Origin: Metapseudomonas resinovorans DSM 21078
GTDB lineage: Bacteria > Pseudomonadota > Gammaproteobacteria > Pseudomonadales > Pseudomonadaceae
NCBI RefSeq assembly: GCF_000423545.1
Contig: NZ_AUIE01000001.1
Coordinates: 1 to 64,000 of the forward strand
Length of the DNA: 64,000 bases
Direction of reading: 5' to 3'
Below, piece after piece: positions 8,006 to 18,184 of this stretch; positions within the stretch are counted from its first letter, which is position 1, and each line of letters opens with the position of its first letter. The notes under the pieces are model-generated. The model was given only the letters and a program-made list of their open reading frames with translations. It did not search any database and had not been told where the DNA came from. Position numbers and translations under genes: made by a program.

Positions 8006-9439
8006 TCAAGCGTTCGGGGAGCTTTCTCCTTGTTCTTTCCAGCCGCCGCCGAGGGCCTTGTACAGGTTCACTTCGCTGGCGAGCTGGTTGAGGCGGTCAC
8101 CGATCAGTTGCTGGCGGGCGCTGAACAGCTGGCGCTGGGCGTCCAGCAGGGTCAGGTAGCTGTCGACGCCGGTGCGGTAGCGACGCTCGGCGAGGCGGTA
8201 GTACTCCTCGGTGGTTTTCACCAGGGCGCGCTGGGCGCCGAGCTGCTGTTGGTAGGTCGTGCGCGCCGCGAGGCCGTCGGAAACTTCCTGGAAGGCGACC
8301 TGGATGGCCTTCTCGTACTGCGCCACCTGAATGTCCTTCTGCAGCTCGGTGTAATCGAGGTTCGCCTTCAAGCGGCCGGCGTTGAAGATCGGCAGGCTGA
8401 TGCTCGGCTGGAACAGCCAGCTGCCGGAGCCGGCGTCGAACAGCCCGGAGAGCTCGTTGCTCATGCTGCCGGCGTTGGCGGTCAGGCTGACGCTGGGAAA
8501 GAACGCCGCGCGTGCCGCGCCGATGTTGGCGTTGGCCGATTTGAGCAGGTGCTCGGCCTGGACCACGTCCGGCCGACGCTGCAGCAAGTCGGACGGCAGG
8601 CCCGGCGGTACTTCGGCGAGCAGGTCCGCATCCAGCGCCAGGCCTTTGGGCAGGTCCGCCGGCAGGCCGGTGCCCACCAGTTGCGCCAGGGCATTGCGGT
8701 CCTGGGCCACCAGGCGGGTGTACTGCGCCAGGCTGACCTGGGCACTTTCCACGGCGGTGCGCGCCTGGCTCAGGGCCAGGGCGTCGGCAACCCCTACGTC
8801 GAAGCTGCGCTGGGTAAGGGCGTAGCTTTCCTGGTAGGTCTTGAGGGTGTCCCGGGTCAGTTGCAGCAGGGCCTGGTCGGCTTGCCAGTCGAGATAGGCG
8901 GTGGCCACAGAGGCCACCAGGCTTATCTGGGTGCTGCGGCGCGCCTGCTCTGTGGCGAAGTACTGTTCCAGGGACTGTTCGTTCAGGCTGCGCAGGCGGC
9001 CGAAGAAGTCCAGCTCCCAGGCGCTGGCGCCGAGGGTGGCGCTGTACTGGCCGCTGGTGGTGGCCTGGCCACTCTCGCTCAGGGAGCCGGGGAGGCGCTG
9101 GCGAGTACCGGTGCCGTCGGCCGAAACGCTGGGAAACAGCTCCGAACGCTGGATGCGGTAGAGCGCGCGGTAGGCCTCGACGTTCAGCGCGGCGGTGCGC
9201 AGGTCACGGTTGTTGTCCAGGGCGAGCTGCACCAGTTGGTGCAGCGCCGGGTCCTGGAAGAACTCGCTCCAGTCGAGGTCAGCAGCGGCGGTGTTCACCT
9301 GGGCCTCGCCCTGGCTGTACGCCTCGCCCTGGGGCCAGGCATTGTCCACGGGCGCCTCCGGGCGCAGGTAATCGGGAATCATGGAGCAGCCACCGAGCAG
9401 GGTCGCGGCGATGGCCAGGGAAATCAGGGAACGCCTCAC
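8006..9439 (-). CDS. ttgC: Outer-membrane efflux lipoprotein of the RND pump (OprM/TtgC)
   Basis: This 477-residue TolC-family (NodT subfamily) channel carries an N-terminal lipoprotein signal with lipobox LLGGC (Cys18). Two repeated helical-hairpin regions follow, and it ends in a polar tail, as in OprM. It forms the exit duct of a tripartite drug and solvent pump with the two upstream genes. Its start overlaps the stop of the transporter gene by four bases, so the operon is ttgA-ttgB-ttgC (mexAB-oprM order). Length matches OprM (485). The Ttg name is preferred over Mex because of the divergent TtgR-like repressor. Confidence 0.9.
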   Translation of the reverse strand: MRRSLISLAIAATLLGGCSMIPDYLRPEAPVDNAWPQGEAYSQGEAQVNTAAADLDWSEFFQDPALHQLVQLALDNNRDLRTAALNVEAYRALYRIQRSELFPSVSADGTGTRQRLPGSLSESGQATTSGQYSATLGASAWELDFFGRLRSLNEQSLEQYFATEQARRSTQISLVASVATAYLDWQADQALLQLTRDTLKTYQESYALTQRSFDVGVADALALSQARTAVESAQVSLAQYTRLVAQDRNALAQLVGTGLPADLPKGLALDADLLAEVPPGLPSDLLQRRPDVVQAEHLLKSANANIGAARAAFFPSVSLTANAGSMSNELSGLFDAGSGSWLFQPSISLPIFNAGRLKANLDYTELQKDIQVAQYEKAIQVAFQEVSDGLAARTTYQQQLGAQRALVKTTEEYYRLAERRYRTGVDSYLTLLDAQRQLFSARQQLIGDRLNQLASEVNLYKALGGGWKEQGESSPNA

Positions 9440-12400
9440 TGCAGGGCCTCCTTCTTGATCGCGGCCTTGCTCGCCTTGTCTTTGAACAGCGAACAGACCA
9501 GCACGTAGAACAGCGGCACCCAGAAGATGGCCAGGACGGTGGCGGTGAGCATGCCGCCGATCACGCCGGTACCAATGGCGTGCTGGCTGCCGGAACCAGC
9601 GCCGTTGGAGATGGCCAGGGGCACCACGCCGAGGATGAACGCCAGCGAGGTCATGATGATCGGGCGCAGGCGCATGCGGCAGGCTTCCACGGCGGCATCG
9701 AACAGGCTCTTGCCCTGTTCGTGCAGCTCCTTGGCGAACTCGACGATCAGGATCGCGTTCTTCGCCGAGAGGCCGATGGTGGTGAGCAGGCCGACCTGGA
9801 AGAACACGTCGTTGGACAAGCCGCGCATGCTGGTGAACATCAGCGCACCGATGACGCCAAGCGGAACCACCAGCATCACCGAGAACGGGATCGACCAGCT
9901 CTCATACAGCGCCGCGAGGCAGAGGAACACCACCAGCAGCGACAGGGCGTAGAGCGCCGGGGCCTGGGCACCGGACAGGCGTTCCTCGTAGGAGAGGCCG
10001 GTCCAGGAGTAGCCGACGCCGGCTGGCAACTGCTTGGCGATTTCTTCCACCGCAGCCATGGCTTCACCCGAGCTGTGGCCCGGAGCCGCCTCGCCGAGGA
10101 TTTCCACCGCCGGCACACCGTTGTAACGGGCCAGCTTGGGTGCGCCGTAGGTCCATTCGCCGCTGGCGAAGGCACTGAACGGCACCATCTGGCCCTCATC
10201 GTTGCGTACGAACCACTTGTTCAGGTCTTCCGGGTTCATTCGGGCTTCGGGTTCACCCTGCAGGTAGACCTTCTTCACCCGGCCACGGTCGATGAAGTCA
10301 TTGACGTAGCTGGCGCCCCAGGCGATGGAGACGGTGTTGTTGATGTCGGCGAGGGAGATGCCGTGGGCACGGGCCTTCTCGTCGTCGATCAGCAACTGGT
10401 ACTGGGGCTCGTCGCGCAGACCGTTGGCGCGCACGCGGTTGAGCACCGGGTTCTTCGCCGCCAGTTCGAGGAACTGGTCACGGGCGGCGTTCAGCGCTTC
10501 ATGGCCGACACCTGCACGGTCCTGCAGGAAGAAGTTGAAGCCGGTGGCGTTACCCAGTTCCATCACTGCCGGCGGGGCGAAGGCGAAGACCATCGCGTCG
10601 CGGAAGCTGAAGAAGTGCTGCTGCGCGCGCTGGGCCAGGTCGAACACGCTCTGGCCTTCGGCGGTGCGCTCTTCCCACGGCTTGAGCATGATGAAAGCCA
10701 TGCCCGAGCTCTGGCCACGGCCGGCGAAGTTGAATCCGGTCACGGTGAACACGGATTTCACGGTGTCTTTCTCATTCTCCAGCAGGTATTCGCGCATCTG
10801 GTCCACGACCACCTGGGTGCGCTCGGCACTGGCGCCGGACGGCGTCTGCACCTGGGCGAAAAGCACGCCCTGGTCTTCCTCGGGGAGGAAGGCGGTGGGA
10901 ATGCGGGTGAACAGCCAGCCCATGGCGATGAGGATCACCACGTAGAGCAGCAGGTAGGGCGCCTTGCGCTTGAGGATGCCGCGCACGCCACGCTCGTAGC
11001 TCTGCACGCTGCGGTCGAAGCTACGGTTGAACCAGCCGAAGAAGCCGCGCTTCTCGTGGTGGCCCTTGGCGACGGGCTTGAGCAGGGTGGCGCACAGGGC
11101 CGGGGTGAAGATCAGCGCCACCAGCACCGACAGGGCCATGGCCGAGACGATGGTGATGGAGAACTGCCGGTAGATCACGCCGGTGGAACCACCGAAGAAG
11201 GCCATCGGCAGGAACACGGCCGAGAGCACCAGGGCAATGCCCACCAGTGCGCCCTGGATCTGGCCCATGGATTTGCGGGTGGCCTCCAGCGGTGACAGGC
11301 CTTCCTCGGCCATCACCCGTTCGACGTTTTCCACCACCACGATCGCATCGTCCACCAGCAAGCCGATGGCGAGCACCATGGCGAACATGGTCAGGGTGTT
11401 GATGGTGAAACCGAACATCGCCAGCACGCCGAAGGTGCCCAGCAATACCACGGGCACGGCCAGGGTCGGAATGATGGTGGCGCGGAAGTTCTGCAGGAAC
11501 AGGAACATCACCAGGAACACCAGGACGATGGCTTCGCCCAGGGTGTGGATAACGCCTTCGATGGAGGCGGAAACCACGGGGGTGGTGTCGTAGGGGAAGA
11601 CCACTTTCATCCCGGCGGGGAAGAAGGGTTCCAGTTCTTTGATGGTGGTGCGGATCGCCTTGGCGGTATCCAGGGCGTTGGCGCCGGTGGCCAGCTTGAT
11701 GGCCATGCCGGAGGCGGGCTTGCCGTTGAACTGGGCGCTGATGCTGTAGTTCTCGCCACCCAGTTCGATCTTCGCCACGTCCTGCAGGCGCACCTGGGAG
11801 CCGTCGCGGTTCACCTTCAGCAGGATGTTGCCGAACTGCTCGGGAGTCTGCAGGCGGGTCTTGCCGATGATGGTGGCGTTCAGCTGGGTCCCGGGGGAGG
11901 CGGGCAGGCCGCCGAGCTGGCCGGAGGAGATTTGCACGTTCTGCGCCTGGATGGCGGTCTTCACGTCTACCGGGGTCAACTGGTAGTTGTTCAGGCGCGC
12001 CGGGTCCAGCCAGATGCGCATGGCGTACTGGGCACCGAATACCTGGAAGTCACCGACGCCCTTGGTCCGTGAGATCGGGTCCTGGATGTTGGAGACGATG
12101 TAGTTGGCCAGGTCGTTCTTGTCCATGCTGCCGTCTTCGGAGACGACGCCGATGACCAGCAGGAAGTTCTTCACCGCCTTGGTCACGCGGATACCCTGTT
12201 GCTGCACTTCTTGCGGCAGCAGCGGGGTGGCTAGCTGGAGCTTGTTCTGTACCTGCACCTGGGCAATGTCAGGGTTGGTGCCCTGCTCGAAGGTGGCGGT
12301 GATGCTCATGCTGCCGTCGGAGTTGCTCTCCGACGAGATGTAGCGCAAGCCGTCGATGCCATTGAGCTGCTGCTCGATGATCTGCACCACGGTGTCCTGC

Positions 12401-12570
12401 ACCGTCTGCGCCGAGGCACCGGGGTAGCTGACCTGGATGCCCACCGCAGGCGCGGCGATGCTGGGGTACTGGTTGATCGGCAACTTGAGGATGGACAGAC
12501 CGCCGGCGAGCATGATCACCAGCGCGATCACCCAGGCGAAGATCGGGCGATCGATGAAGAATCTCGACAT
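9436..12570 (-). CDS. ttgB: RND multidrug efflux transporter (MexB/TtgB)
   Basis: This 1044-residue inner-membrane proton antiporter is of the HAE-1 family. It begins [17 protein letters not shown] as in MexB and AcrB. The proton-relay motif [17 protein letters not shown] in TM4 contains the paired Asp residues near 407-408, and the conserved [10 protein letters not shown] segment of TM10 supplies the Lys near 940. Two large periplasmic loops lie between TM1-2 and TM7-8. Length is that of the family (1045-1050). It sits 11 bases after the adaptor gene and overlaps the channel gene. It probably exports antibiotics and aromatic solvents. Confidence 0.95.
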   Translation of the reverse strand: MSRFFIDRPIFAWVIALVIMLAGGLSILKLPINQYPSIAAPAVGIQVSYPGASAQTVQDTVVQIIEQQLNGIDGLRYISSESNSDGSMSITATFEQGTNPDIAQVQVQNKLQLATPLLPQEVQQQGIRVTKAVKNFLLVIGVVSEDGSMDKNDLANYIVSNIQDPISRTKGVGDFQVFGAQYAMRIWLDPARLNNYQLTPVDVKTAIQAQNVQISSGQLGGLPASPGTQLNATIIGKTRLQTPEQFGNILLKVNRDGSQVRLQDVAKIELGGENYSISAQFNGKPASGMAIKLATGANALDTAKAIRTTIKELEPFFPAGMKVVFPYDTTPVVSASIEGVIHTLGEAIVLVFLVMFLFLQNFRATIIPTLAVPVVLLGTFGVLAMFGFTINTLTMFAMVLAIGLLVDDAIVVVENVERVMAEEGLSPLEATRKSMGQIQGALVGIALVLSAVFLPMAFFGGSTGVIYRQFSITIVSAMALSVLVALIFTPALCATLLKPVAKGHHEKRGFFGWFNRSFDRSVQSYERGVRGILKRKAPYLLLYVVILIAMGWLFTRIPTAFLPEEDQGVLFAQVQTPSGASAERTQVVVDQMREYLLENEKDTVKSVFTVTGFNFAGRGQSSGMAFIMLKPWEERTAEGQSVFDLAQRAQQHFFSFRDAMVFAFAPPAVMELGNATGFNFFLQDRAGVGHEALNAARDQFLELAAKNPVLNRVRANGLRDEPQYQLLIDDEKARAHGISLADINNTVSIAWGASYVNDFIDRGRVKKVYLQGEPEARMNPEDLNKWFVRNDEGQMVPFSAFASGEWTYGAPKLARYNGVPAVEILGEAAPGHSSGEAMAAVEEIAKQLPAGVGYSWTGLSYEERLSGAQAPALYALSLLVVFLCLAALYESWSIPFSVMLVVPLGVIGALMFTSMRGLSNDVFFQVGLLTTIGLSAKNAILIVEFAKELHEQGKSLFDAAVEACRMRLRPIIMTSLAFILGVVPLAISNGAGSGSQHAIGTGVIGGMLTATVLAIFWVPLFYVLVCSLFKDKASKAAIKKEALQ

Positions 12571-12581
12571 CTATGGGCTCC

Positions 12582-13724
12582 TCAGTGGCTCTTGGCCAGG
12601 TTGTCACCCGCGGGCTGCTGGGCAGCCACATTGGTCGCCGGCGCGGCATTCACTTCGACGCCCGGGCGCACGAACTGCAGGCCTTCGGTGATCAGGCGGT
12701 CGCCCGGGTTCAGGCCTTCGCTGACCAGCCAGCGGTCACCGACGGTGCGCTCTGCTTTCAGTTGGCGCAGTTCGACCTTGTTCTCGGCGTTCACCACCAG
12801 CGCGGTGGCCTGGCCCTTGAGGTCGCGGGTCACGCCTTGCTGCGGCGCAAGGATGGCTTGTTGCTTCACCGCCGAGCCCAGGCGGGCGTGGACGAACATG
12901 CCCGGCAGCAGGGTGTGTTCCGGGTTGGGGAAGACCGCGCGCAGGGTCACCGAGCCAGTGCCTTCGTCCACCGAGACTTCGGAGAACTCCAGGCTGCCCT
13001 TGTGCGGGTACTCGCTGCCGTCTTCGAGCAGCAATGAAACTTTTGCGCCATTGCCCCCGGCCTTTTCCAGCTGACCTTCAGCCATCTCTCGCCGTAGGCG
13101 CAGGAGGTCCTTGGTGGACTGGGTGACGTCAACGTAGATCGGGTCGAGCTGCTGGATGGTGGCCATGGCCAGTGTCTGGCCGTTATTCACCAGGGCACCT
13201 TCGGTGACCGTCGAGCGGCCGACGCGTCCGGAAATCGGTGCCAGCACCTTGGTGTAGCGCAGGTCGATCTTCGCTTTCTCCAGCGCGGCCTCGGCCTGCA
13301 GGCGGGCAGCCTGGGATTCGTCATAGGCCTGCTTGCTCACGGCCTGGTCGCTGACCAGATCCTTGTAGCGATCCGCCAGCGACTGCGCCGACGCCAGGCT
13401 GGCCTGGGCGCTTTTGTAAGTGGCGGAGTAGACGGACGGGTCGATCTGGTAGAGCTGCTGCCCGGCCTTGACCTCGCTGCCTTCGGCGAACAGGCGCTTC
13501 TGGATGATGCCGTCCACCTGCGGACGCACTTCGGCAATGCGGAATGCTGCGGTGCGGCCTGGGAGTTCGGTGGTCAGGGTGAAGCTCTGGGGCTGGAGGG
13601 TGACGACGCCAACCTTGGGCGTCTCGGCGGGCGGGGGAGCCGAGGCTTCCTGACAGCCGGTCAGGGCGAGTGTGGCCAGAGCGATGGCGGAAACCAAGGC
13701 GGCAAAGGCTGGCTTCATGGGCAT
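12582..13724 (-). CDS. ttgA: RND periplasmic adaptor lipoprotein (MexA/TtgA)
   Basis: This 380-residue membrane-fusion protein couples transporter and channel. It has a lipoprotein signal ending LALTGC, then two half-lipoyl segments flanking an alpha-helical hairpin (QASLASAQSLADRYKDLV and ARLQAEAALEKAKIDL), a beta-barrel and a membrane-proximal domain. I chose ATG 13724 because GAGG lies 9 bases upstream and the signal peptide follows; the open frame runs further upstream. It is the first gene of the operon, whose promoter overlaps the TtgR-like operator 85 bases upstream. Confidence 0.92.
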   Translation of the reverse strand: MPMKPAFAALVSAIALATLALTGCQEASAPPPAETPKVGVVTLQPQSFTLTTELPGRTAAFRIAEVRPQVDGIIQKRLFAEGSEVKAGQQLYQIDPSVYSATYKSAQASLASAQSLADRYKDLVSDQAVSKQAYDESQAARLQAEAALEKAKIDLRYTKVLAPISGRVGRSTVTEGALVNNGQTLAMATIQQLDPIYVDVTQSTKDLLRLRREMAEGQLEKAGGNGAKVSLLLEDGSEYPHKGSLEFSEVSVDEGTGSVTLRAVFPNPEHTLLPGMFVHARLGSAVKQQAILAPQQGVTRDLKGQATALVVNAENKVELRQLKAERTVGDRWLVSEGLNPGDRLITEGLQFVRPGVEVNAAPATNVAAQQPAGDNLAKSH

Positions 13725-13808
13725 CTGAAGGGACCTCATTGTTTCTGGGATGCGGCCCTGGGGGAGGGCCGGGCGCAAGGCGGGTTCTGGATTCTTACAG
13801 AGGTGTAC

Positions 13809-13840
13809 GAATATACTTACATGCGTGAATGTTTGTAAAT
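13809..13840. promoter_or_regulatory. TtgR-like operator in the ttgA/ttgR divergent promoter region
   Basis: The segment begins GAATATACTTACAT and ends GAATGTTTGTAAAT. It matches closely, by memory, the TtgR-binding operator of P. putida ttgABC (in the orientation with TTTACAAAC and GTAAGTATATTC). It lies 85 bases upstream of ttgA and 87 upstream of ttgR, so one site can repress both. The surrounding AT-rich stretch probably holds both promoters. Confidence 0.75.
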
Positions 13841-13926
13841 CGAATCTTCCAGAGCCGGTGTCAGAAATTATTTCGGCGGAATGATGATTTTTCCTTTGTC
13901 AGCAATCAGATAGGTCCCAGTGGCGA

Positions 13927-14568
13927 ATGGCCAGACGTACCAAAGAGGAAGCCGAAGAAACCCGCGTGCAGATACTCGACGCCACCGAGCGGGTATTTCA
14001 CGAGAAGGGGGTTTCCCGCGCCTCGCTGGCTGAGATTGCTGCTGCCGCCGGAGTGAGCCGCGGTGCCATCTATTGGCATTTCGAGAACAAGACCGATCTG
14101 TTCCAGGCCATGCTGGAGCGAATCCACATGCCCCTGGAGGAACTGGCCCGCGCCAGCGAGAGCGAAGACGAGCCCGATCCCCTGGGACGCATGCACCAGT
14201 TGCTGGTGCGCTTGCTCAAGCGCGTGGAACTCGACCCGCAGAGCCGGCGCATCCACGAGATCCTGCGGCACAAGGTGGAGTACACCGAAGAGCTGGGTGA
14301 CTTGCGGCAGAAGATGCAGGACCAGAGTGCCGAGTGCGACTTGCGCATCACCAAGGCCCTGCGCAATGCGGTGAGTCGTGGCCAGCTACCCGCCAACCTG
14401 GACTGCCGCCGTGCCGCCATCAGCGTGCATGCGTACATGGAAGGCATCCAGACCAACTGGCTGCTGGTGCCGGACGGATTTTCCCTGGCCGGCGAGGCGG
14501 AGAACCTGGTGGATAGCCTGATGGATATGCTGAATTTCAGCCCGGCGCTACGGGTCAGGACGGCGTGA
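13927..14568 (+). CDS. ttgR: TetR-family repressor of the efflux operon (TtgR)
   Basis: This 213-residue TetR-family regulator has an N-terminal helix-turn-helix (residues about 30-55, SLAEIAAAAGVSRGAIYWHF) and an all-helical ligand domain of the AcrR/TtgR C-terminal type. It begins MARRTKEEAEETR, like TtgR. In P. putida TtgR binds antibiotics and flavonoids and then leaves the ttgABC operator. It is divergent from ttgA and shares the operator region at 13809-13840. P. aeruginosa uses MexR (MarR family) for mexAB-oprM, so this arrangement is P. putida-like. Confidence 0.88.
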   Translation: MARRTKEEAEETRVQILDATERVFHEKGVSRASLAEIAAAAGVSRGAIYWHFENKTDLFQAMLERIHMPLEELARASESEDEPDPLGRMHQLLVRLLKRVELDPQSRRIHEILRHKVEYTEELGDLRQKMQDQSAECDLRITKALRNAVSRGQLPANLDCRRAAISVHAYMEGIQTNWLLVPDGFSLAGEAENLVDSLMDMLNFSPALRVRTA

Positions 14569-15096
14569 CACTCGGTTGCAACGCTTCAGTCCTCTTCCTG
14601 GACCGTGTGTCGGCTGTGGGGGCGAATTCGTCGACGAACCGCTGAAGCGCCACTTACTGCGACGCATCAGGCTCCACCCGCTCCACCTGCGCGCTGTGAC
14701 CGCGCGGAAGGGTGGATGGAGGCGTTCGGTTCACGCGGAATCGGTGCGGCCTCTTTCCCGGTATCCGATGGGTGTGTCATTTATCCGGCGCCAATTCGGC
14801 TCGCCAACTCCCCTCCAGGTGTCTTCATTTTTCTCGAGAATCAGGCTGCACGCCGTCTGGAACGGTGCTTTCAGGGTTAATACGAAGTTCTCTCATCCGT
14901 CCGCTGGTGTCGCTGGTCGGGGTTAATCCCGCAGCCGTCCGGCAGGTGGGGTCCGTCACTGGCGGCCAGCATGAGACTTGGCTAAGGATGTCTGTAGGCT
15001 TCTGTGGGGGCAGCGCCGTTTCGCTCCAGGGGCTCGAACTATAAGAAGGCGGCCGGACCATCGCCTAACCCATCACTCAGCCAGTGGATCGCCGAG
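14569..15096. other. 528-base intergenic region without a visible gene
   Basis: No open frame with a ribosome site and coding character was found. The segment contains GTGGGGGCAGCGCC at 15005-15018, which resembles the start of the REP-like elements elsewhere in the window. It must hold the promoter of the type I secretion operon, but no strong consensus could be picked by eye. Confidence 0.5.
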
Positions 15097-16833
15097 ATGA
15101 AGAATTTCTCGCAGCCCCGTACCGAGTTGTCCGAAGCCCTGAACCGCTTGCGCCGCACGTTCTATGTCGTTGGCGGTTTCAGCGGGGTTATCAACCTGAT
15201 GATGCTGGCGCCCGCCCTCTACATGCTGCAGGTCTACGACCGCGTGCTGGCGAGCAGCAACGTCACCACCCTGTTGATGTTGACGGTCCTGATGCTTGGG
15301 CTCTACGTGCTCATGTCGTTGCTGGAGGTGGTGCGCTCGACCGTGCTGATCCGCCTTGGCAACCGACTGGACATGAGCCTGAACAAGCGCATCTTCAATG
15401 CCTCCTTCGAACGCAACCTGCGCCGCGCCGGTGGCAATCCGGCCCAGGCCCTGCAGGATCTGTCCATGGTCCGCCAGTTCCTCACTGGCAACGGCCTGTT
15501 CGCCTTCTTCGATGCCCCCTGGACACCCATCTATCTGCTGGTGATCTTCCTCGTGCACCCGCTGCTGGGCATTATCACGCTGGTCGGTTCGGTCATCCTG
15601 TTCGGCCTGGCCCTGCTCACCGAGGTGATAACCCGTGGCCCGTTGGCGGAGGCCAACCAGGCGTCGATGGCGTCTGGCTCCTTCGCCAACAACAATCTGC
15701 GCAACACCGAAGTGATCGAAGCCATGGGGATGCTGCCGGCGATCCGCGAACGCTGGTACGGCAACCATCAACGCATTCTCGAGAAACAGACCCTGGCCTC
15801 TGACCGCGCCGCCTACATCAACGGCGCCAGCCGTTTCGTGCGCATCACCCTGCAATCGCTGATCCTCGGCGCTGGCGCGTTGCTGGCGATCAAGGGAGAG
15901 ATCACGGCAGGCATGATGATTGCCAGTTCGGTCCTCAGCGGTCGTGCCATGGCGCCGGTGGAACAGGCCATCGGGGTATGGAAGCAATTGCTGTCCGCCC
16001 GCACTTCCTGGGAGCGCCTGTCCAAACTGCTGCAGGACTTCCCCGCACGCAAGGACGCCATGGCGCTGCCCAAGCCCCTGGGCGCGCTGTCGGTGGAACA
16101 GGCCATGTCGGCGGCACCCGGCGGCGTATCGACCATCCTGCGTGGGATCAATTTCAGCCTTTCGCCTGGTGAGGCCTTGGGCATCATCGGGCCGTCGGCT
16201 GCCGGCAAGTCCACCCTGGCCCGCCTGCTGGTGGGCGTCTGGCCGGCGCAGTCGGGCAAGGTGCGCCTGGACGGTGCTGACATCTACCAGTGGAACAAAG
16301 AAGAACTGGGGCCCTGGATCGGTTATCTGCCGCAGGACGTGGAGCTGTTCGAGGGCACGATTGCCGACAACATCGCCCGCTTTGGCGAGCTGAACAGCGA
16401 AGAAGTGATACTCGCGGCCAAGCGTGCCGGGGTGCACGAGATGATCCTGCACTTCGAGAAGGGCTACGACACGCCGTTGGGGATAGACGGCAGCCCGCTG
16501 TCCGGTGGGCAGAAACAGCGCATCGCCCTGGCCCGTGCCATCTATGGCGACCCTTCGTTGATCGTGCTCGACGAGCCCAACGCCAACCTCGACGACCTGG
16601 GCGAGGCGGCGCTGGTGGAAGCCATCCTCGACCTGAAGAAGCGCGGCAAGACACTGATCCTGATTTCCCACCGCCCCAGCGTGCTCAGCACGGTGGACAA
16701 GGTCCTGCTGCTGCGCGATGGCGGCATGCAGTTGTTCGGTCCTCGCGACGAGGTGTTCGCAGCGCTGCGCCAGGCCAGCGTCATGCCCTCTGTGGGCACG
16801 CCCAACCTGGCCTCGATGCGGGCAAAGGAGTAA
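15097..16833 (+). CDS. aprD: Type I secretion ABC transporter (AprD/PrtD)
   Basis: This 578-residue inner-membrane exporter has six membrane helices in the first 300 residues and a C-terminal ATPase: Walker A GPSAAGKST, signature LSGGQKQRIALARA, Walker B LIVLDEPNANLD and the switch His in LISHRPS. It lacks the N-terminal C39-like domain of LapB and HlyB, so it is the PrtD/AprD type that exports RTX proteases, lipases and heme-binding proteins. I start at ATG 15097 because the family similarity begins at MKNFSQPR; the longer frame to 15004 adds an unlikely leader. It is followed after 6 bases by the adaptor gene. Confidence 0.9.
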   Translation: MKNFSQPRTELSEALNRLRRTFYVVGGFSGVINLMMLAPALYMLQVYDRVLASSNVTTLLMLTVLMLGLYVLMSLLEVVRSTVLIRLGNRLDMSLNKRIFNASFERNLRRAGGNPAQALQDLSMVRQFLTGNGLFAFFDAPWTPIYLLVIFLVHPLLGIITLVGSVILFGLALLTEVITRGPLAEANQASMASGSFANNNLRNTEVIEAMGMLPAIRERWYGNHQRILEKQTLASDRAAYINGASRFVRITLQSLILGAGALLAIKGEITAGMMIASSVLSGRAMAPVEQAIGVWKQLLSARTSWERLSKLLQDFPARKDAMALPKPLGALSVEQAMSAAPGGVSTILRGINFSLSPGEALGIIGPSAAGKSTLARLLVGVWPAQSGKVRLDGADIYQWNKEELGPWIGYLPQDVELFEGTIADNIARFGELNSEEVILAAKRAGVHEMILHFEKGYDTPLGIDGSPLSGGQKQRIALARAIYGDPSLIVLDEPNANLDDLGEAALVEAILDLKKRGKTLILISHRPSVLSTVDKVLLLRDGGMQLFGPRDEVFAALRQASVMPSVGTPNLASMRAKE

Positions 16834-16839
16834 TCGATC

Positions 16840-18183
16840 ATGCAAGCGGCAAGCGAAAGCAAGGCCCTGGTACGGGTCGAACAACCGATACAGGTGGACA
16901 TGGATGACACCCGCCCGGCCCGTTGGGGCATCTGGATGGTGCTGGCTGGCTTCGGCGGCTTCCTGGTCTGGGCCGTGCTGGCTCCCCTGGATGCTGGCGT
17001 AGTGGCCAATGCCACGGTCAACGTCACCAATGCCCGCAAGACCGTCCAGCACCTCACCGGCGGCACGGTGGACTCCATCCTGGTACGCGAGGGCGACAAG
17101 GTGCGCGCCGGCCAGGAGTTGGTGCGTCTGGACCCGACCCAGGCGATTGCCGAGCAGGGTGCCCTGAGCTCCCAGTACATCGTGGCCAAGACGGTGGAAG
17201 ATCGCCTGTCCGCCGAGCGTGATGGCGCTGATTCGGTGACCTTCACACCGGACCTGCTGGAACGTTTTGCTGGCGACCCGCGCCTGCAGGAGGCAATAGC
17301 CTTGCAGCAACGGCTTTTCCACACCCGGCGCAAGGCCTTGTTGGGCGAGATCAGCATCCTGCACGAGAACCTCAATGGCGCCGAAGAGCAACTCAAGGGG
17401 CTGCGCCAGGTGCAAGCCACCCGCGCCAGCCAGTCGAGCCTGCTGGGGCAGGAGCTGGAAGGTGTGCGCAGCCTCGCCGCGGAAGGCTACATCCCGCGTA
17501 ACCGTATGCTCGAACTGGAACGCAGTGCCTCGGAACTGAACGGCTCCATGGCGCAGAACATCGCGGACATCGGCCGCACCCGGAACCAGATCGCCGAACT
17601 CAAACTGCGCATCCTCCAGCGGGAGCAGGATTTCCAGAAGGAAGTGGAGTCGCAGTTGACCGATGTACAGAAGGAAACCACTTCCTTGGGCGAACGCCTA
17701 CGTTCGGTGGATTACCAGGTGGAAAACACTGTGATCCGTTCCTCCATCGACGGCATCGTCCTGGGCCTGAACGTCGCCACCGTCGGTGGTGTCATCCAGC
17801 CCGGTGAGCGGATCATGGACGTGGTGCCGGACAAGGAACCCCTGCAGGTGGATGCCCAGGTGCCGGTACAGGCTATCGACAAGATGGTGCCAGGACTGCC
17901 TGTGGATATCACCTTCCCGGCCTTCAACCATGCGCAGACACCCAACATTCCCGGTCGGGTGATGACGGTCGCGGCCGACCGTCTGGTGGACGAAGCCAGC
18001 AAACAGCCCTATTACTTGACGCAGGTGGAAGTGACCGAGGAAGGCATGAAGCTGCTCGGGCCTAACAATATCCGGGCAGGTATGCCGGCCACCGTGACCA
18101 TTAAGACCGGCGAGCGCAGCCTGATGAGTTACTTGATGAAACCCCTGCTGGGCCGCGTCGGAAGTGCATTCAAGGAGCAGTAA
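16840..18183 (+). CDS. aprE: Type I secretion membrane-fusion protein (AprE/PrtE, HlyD family)
   Basis: This 447-residue protein has one N-terminal membrane helix (about residues 30-50, MVLAGFGGFLVWAVLAPLDA) and a HlyD-type periplasmic part. Biotinyl-lipoyl-like halves (HLTGGTVDSILVREGDKV and VIRSSIDGIVLGL) flank a long coiled coil rich in Glu, Leu and Gln. It links the ABC exporter to the outer-membrane duct. The length equals that of PrtE/AprE (430-450). It lies between aprD and aprF with no gaps that would hold a promoter. Confidence 0.9.
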   Translation: MQAASESKALVRVEQPIQVDMDDTRPARWGIWMVLAGFGGFLVWAVLAPLDAGVVANATVNVTNARKTVQHLTGGTVDSILVREGDKVRAGQELVRLDPTQAIAEQGALSSQYIVAKTVEDRLSAERDGADSVTFTPDLLERFAGDPRLQEAIALQQRLFHTRRKALLGEISILHENLNGAEEQLKGLRQVQATRASQSSLLGQELEGVRSLAAEGYIPRNRMLELERSASELNGSMAQNIADIGRTRNQIAELKLRILQREQDFQKEVESQLTDVQKETTSLGERLRSVDYQVENTVIRSSIDGIVLGLNVATVGGVIQPGERIMDVVPDKEPLQVDAQVPVQAIDKMVPGLPVDITFPAFNHAQTPNIPGRVMTVAADRLVDEASKQPYYLTQVEVTEEGMKLLGPNNIRAGMPATVTIKTGERSLMSYLMKPLLGRVGSAFKEQ

Positions 18184-18184
18184 A

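Noticed and set aside
9580..11295. 571-residue open frame on the plus strand
   Set aside because: Antisense to the RND transporter gene, which is complete in the other direction.
15073..17415. 780-residue open frame on the minus strand
   Set aside because: It lies exactly opposite aprD/aprE, has His/Gln/Gly-rich composition typical of antisense frames in GC-rich DNA, and lacks any domain.
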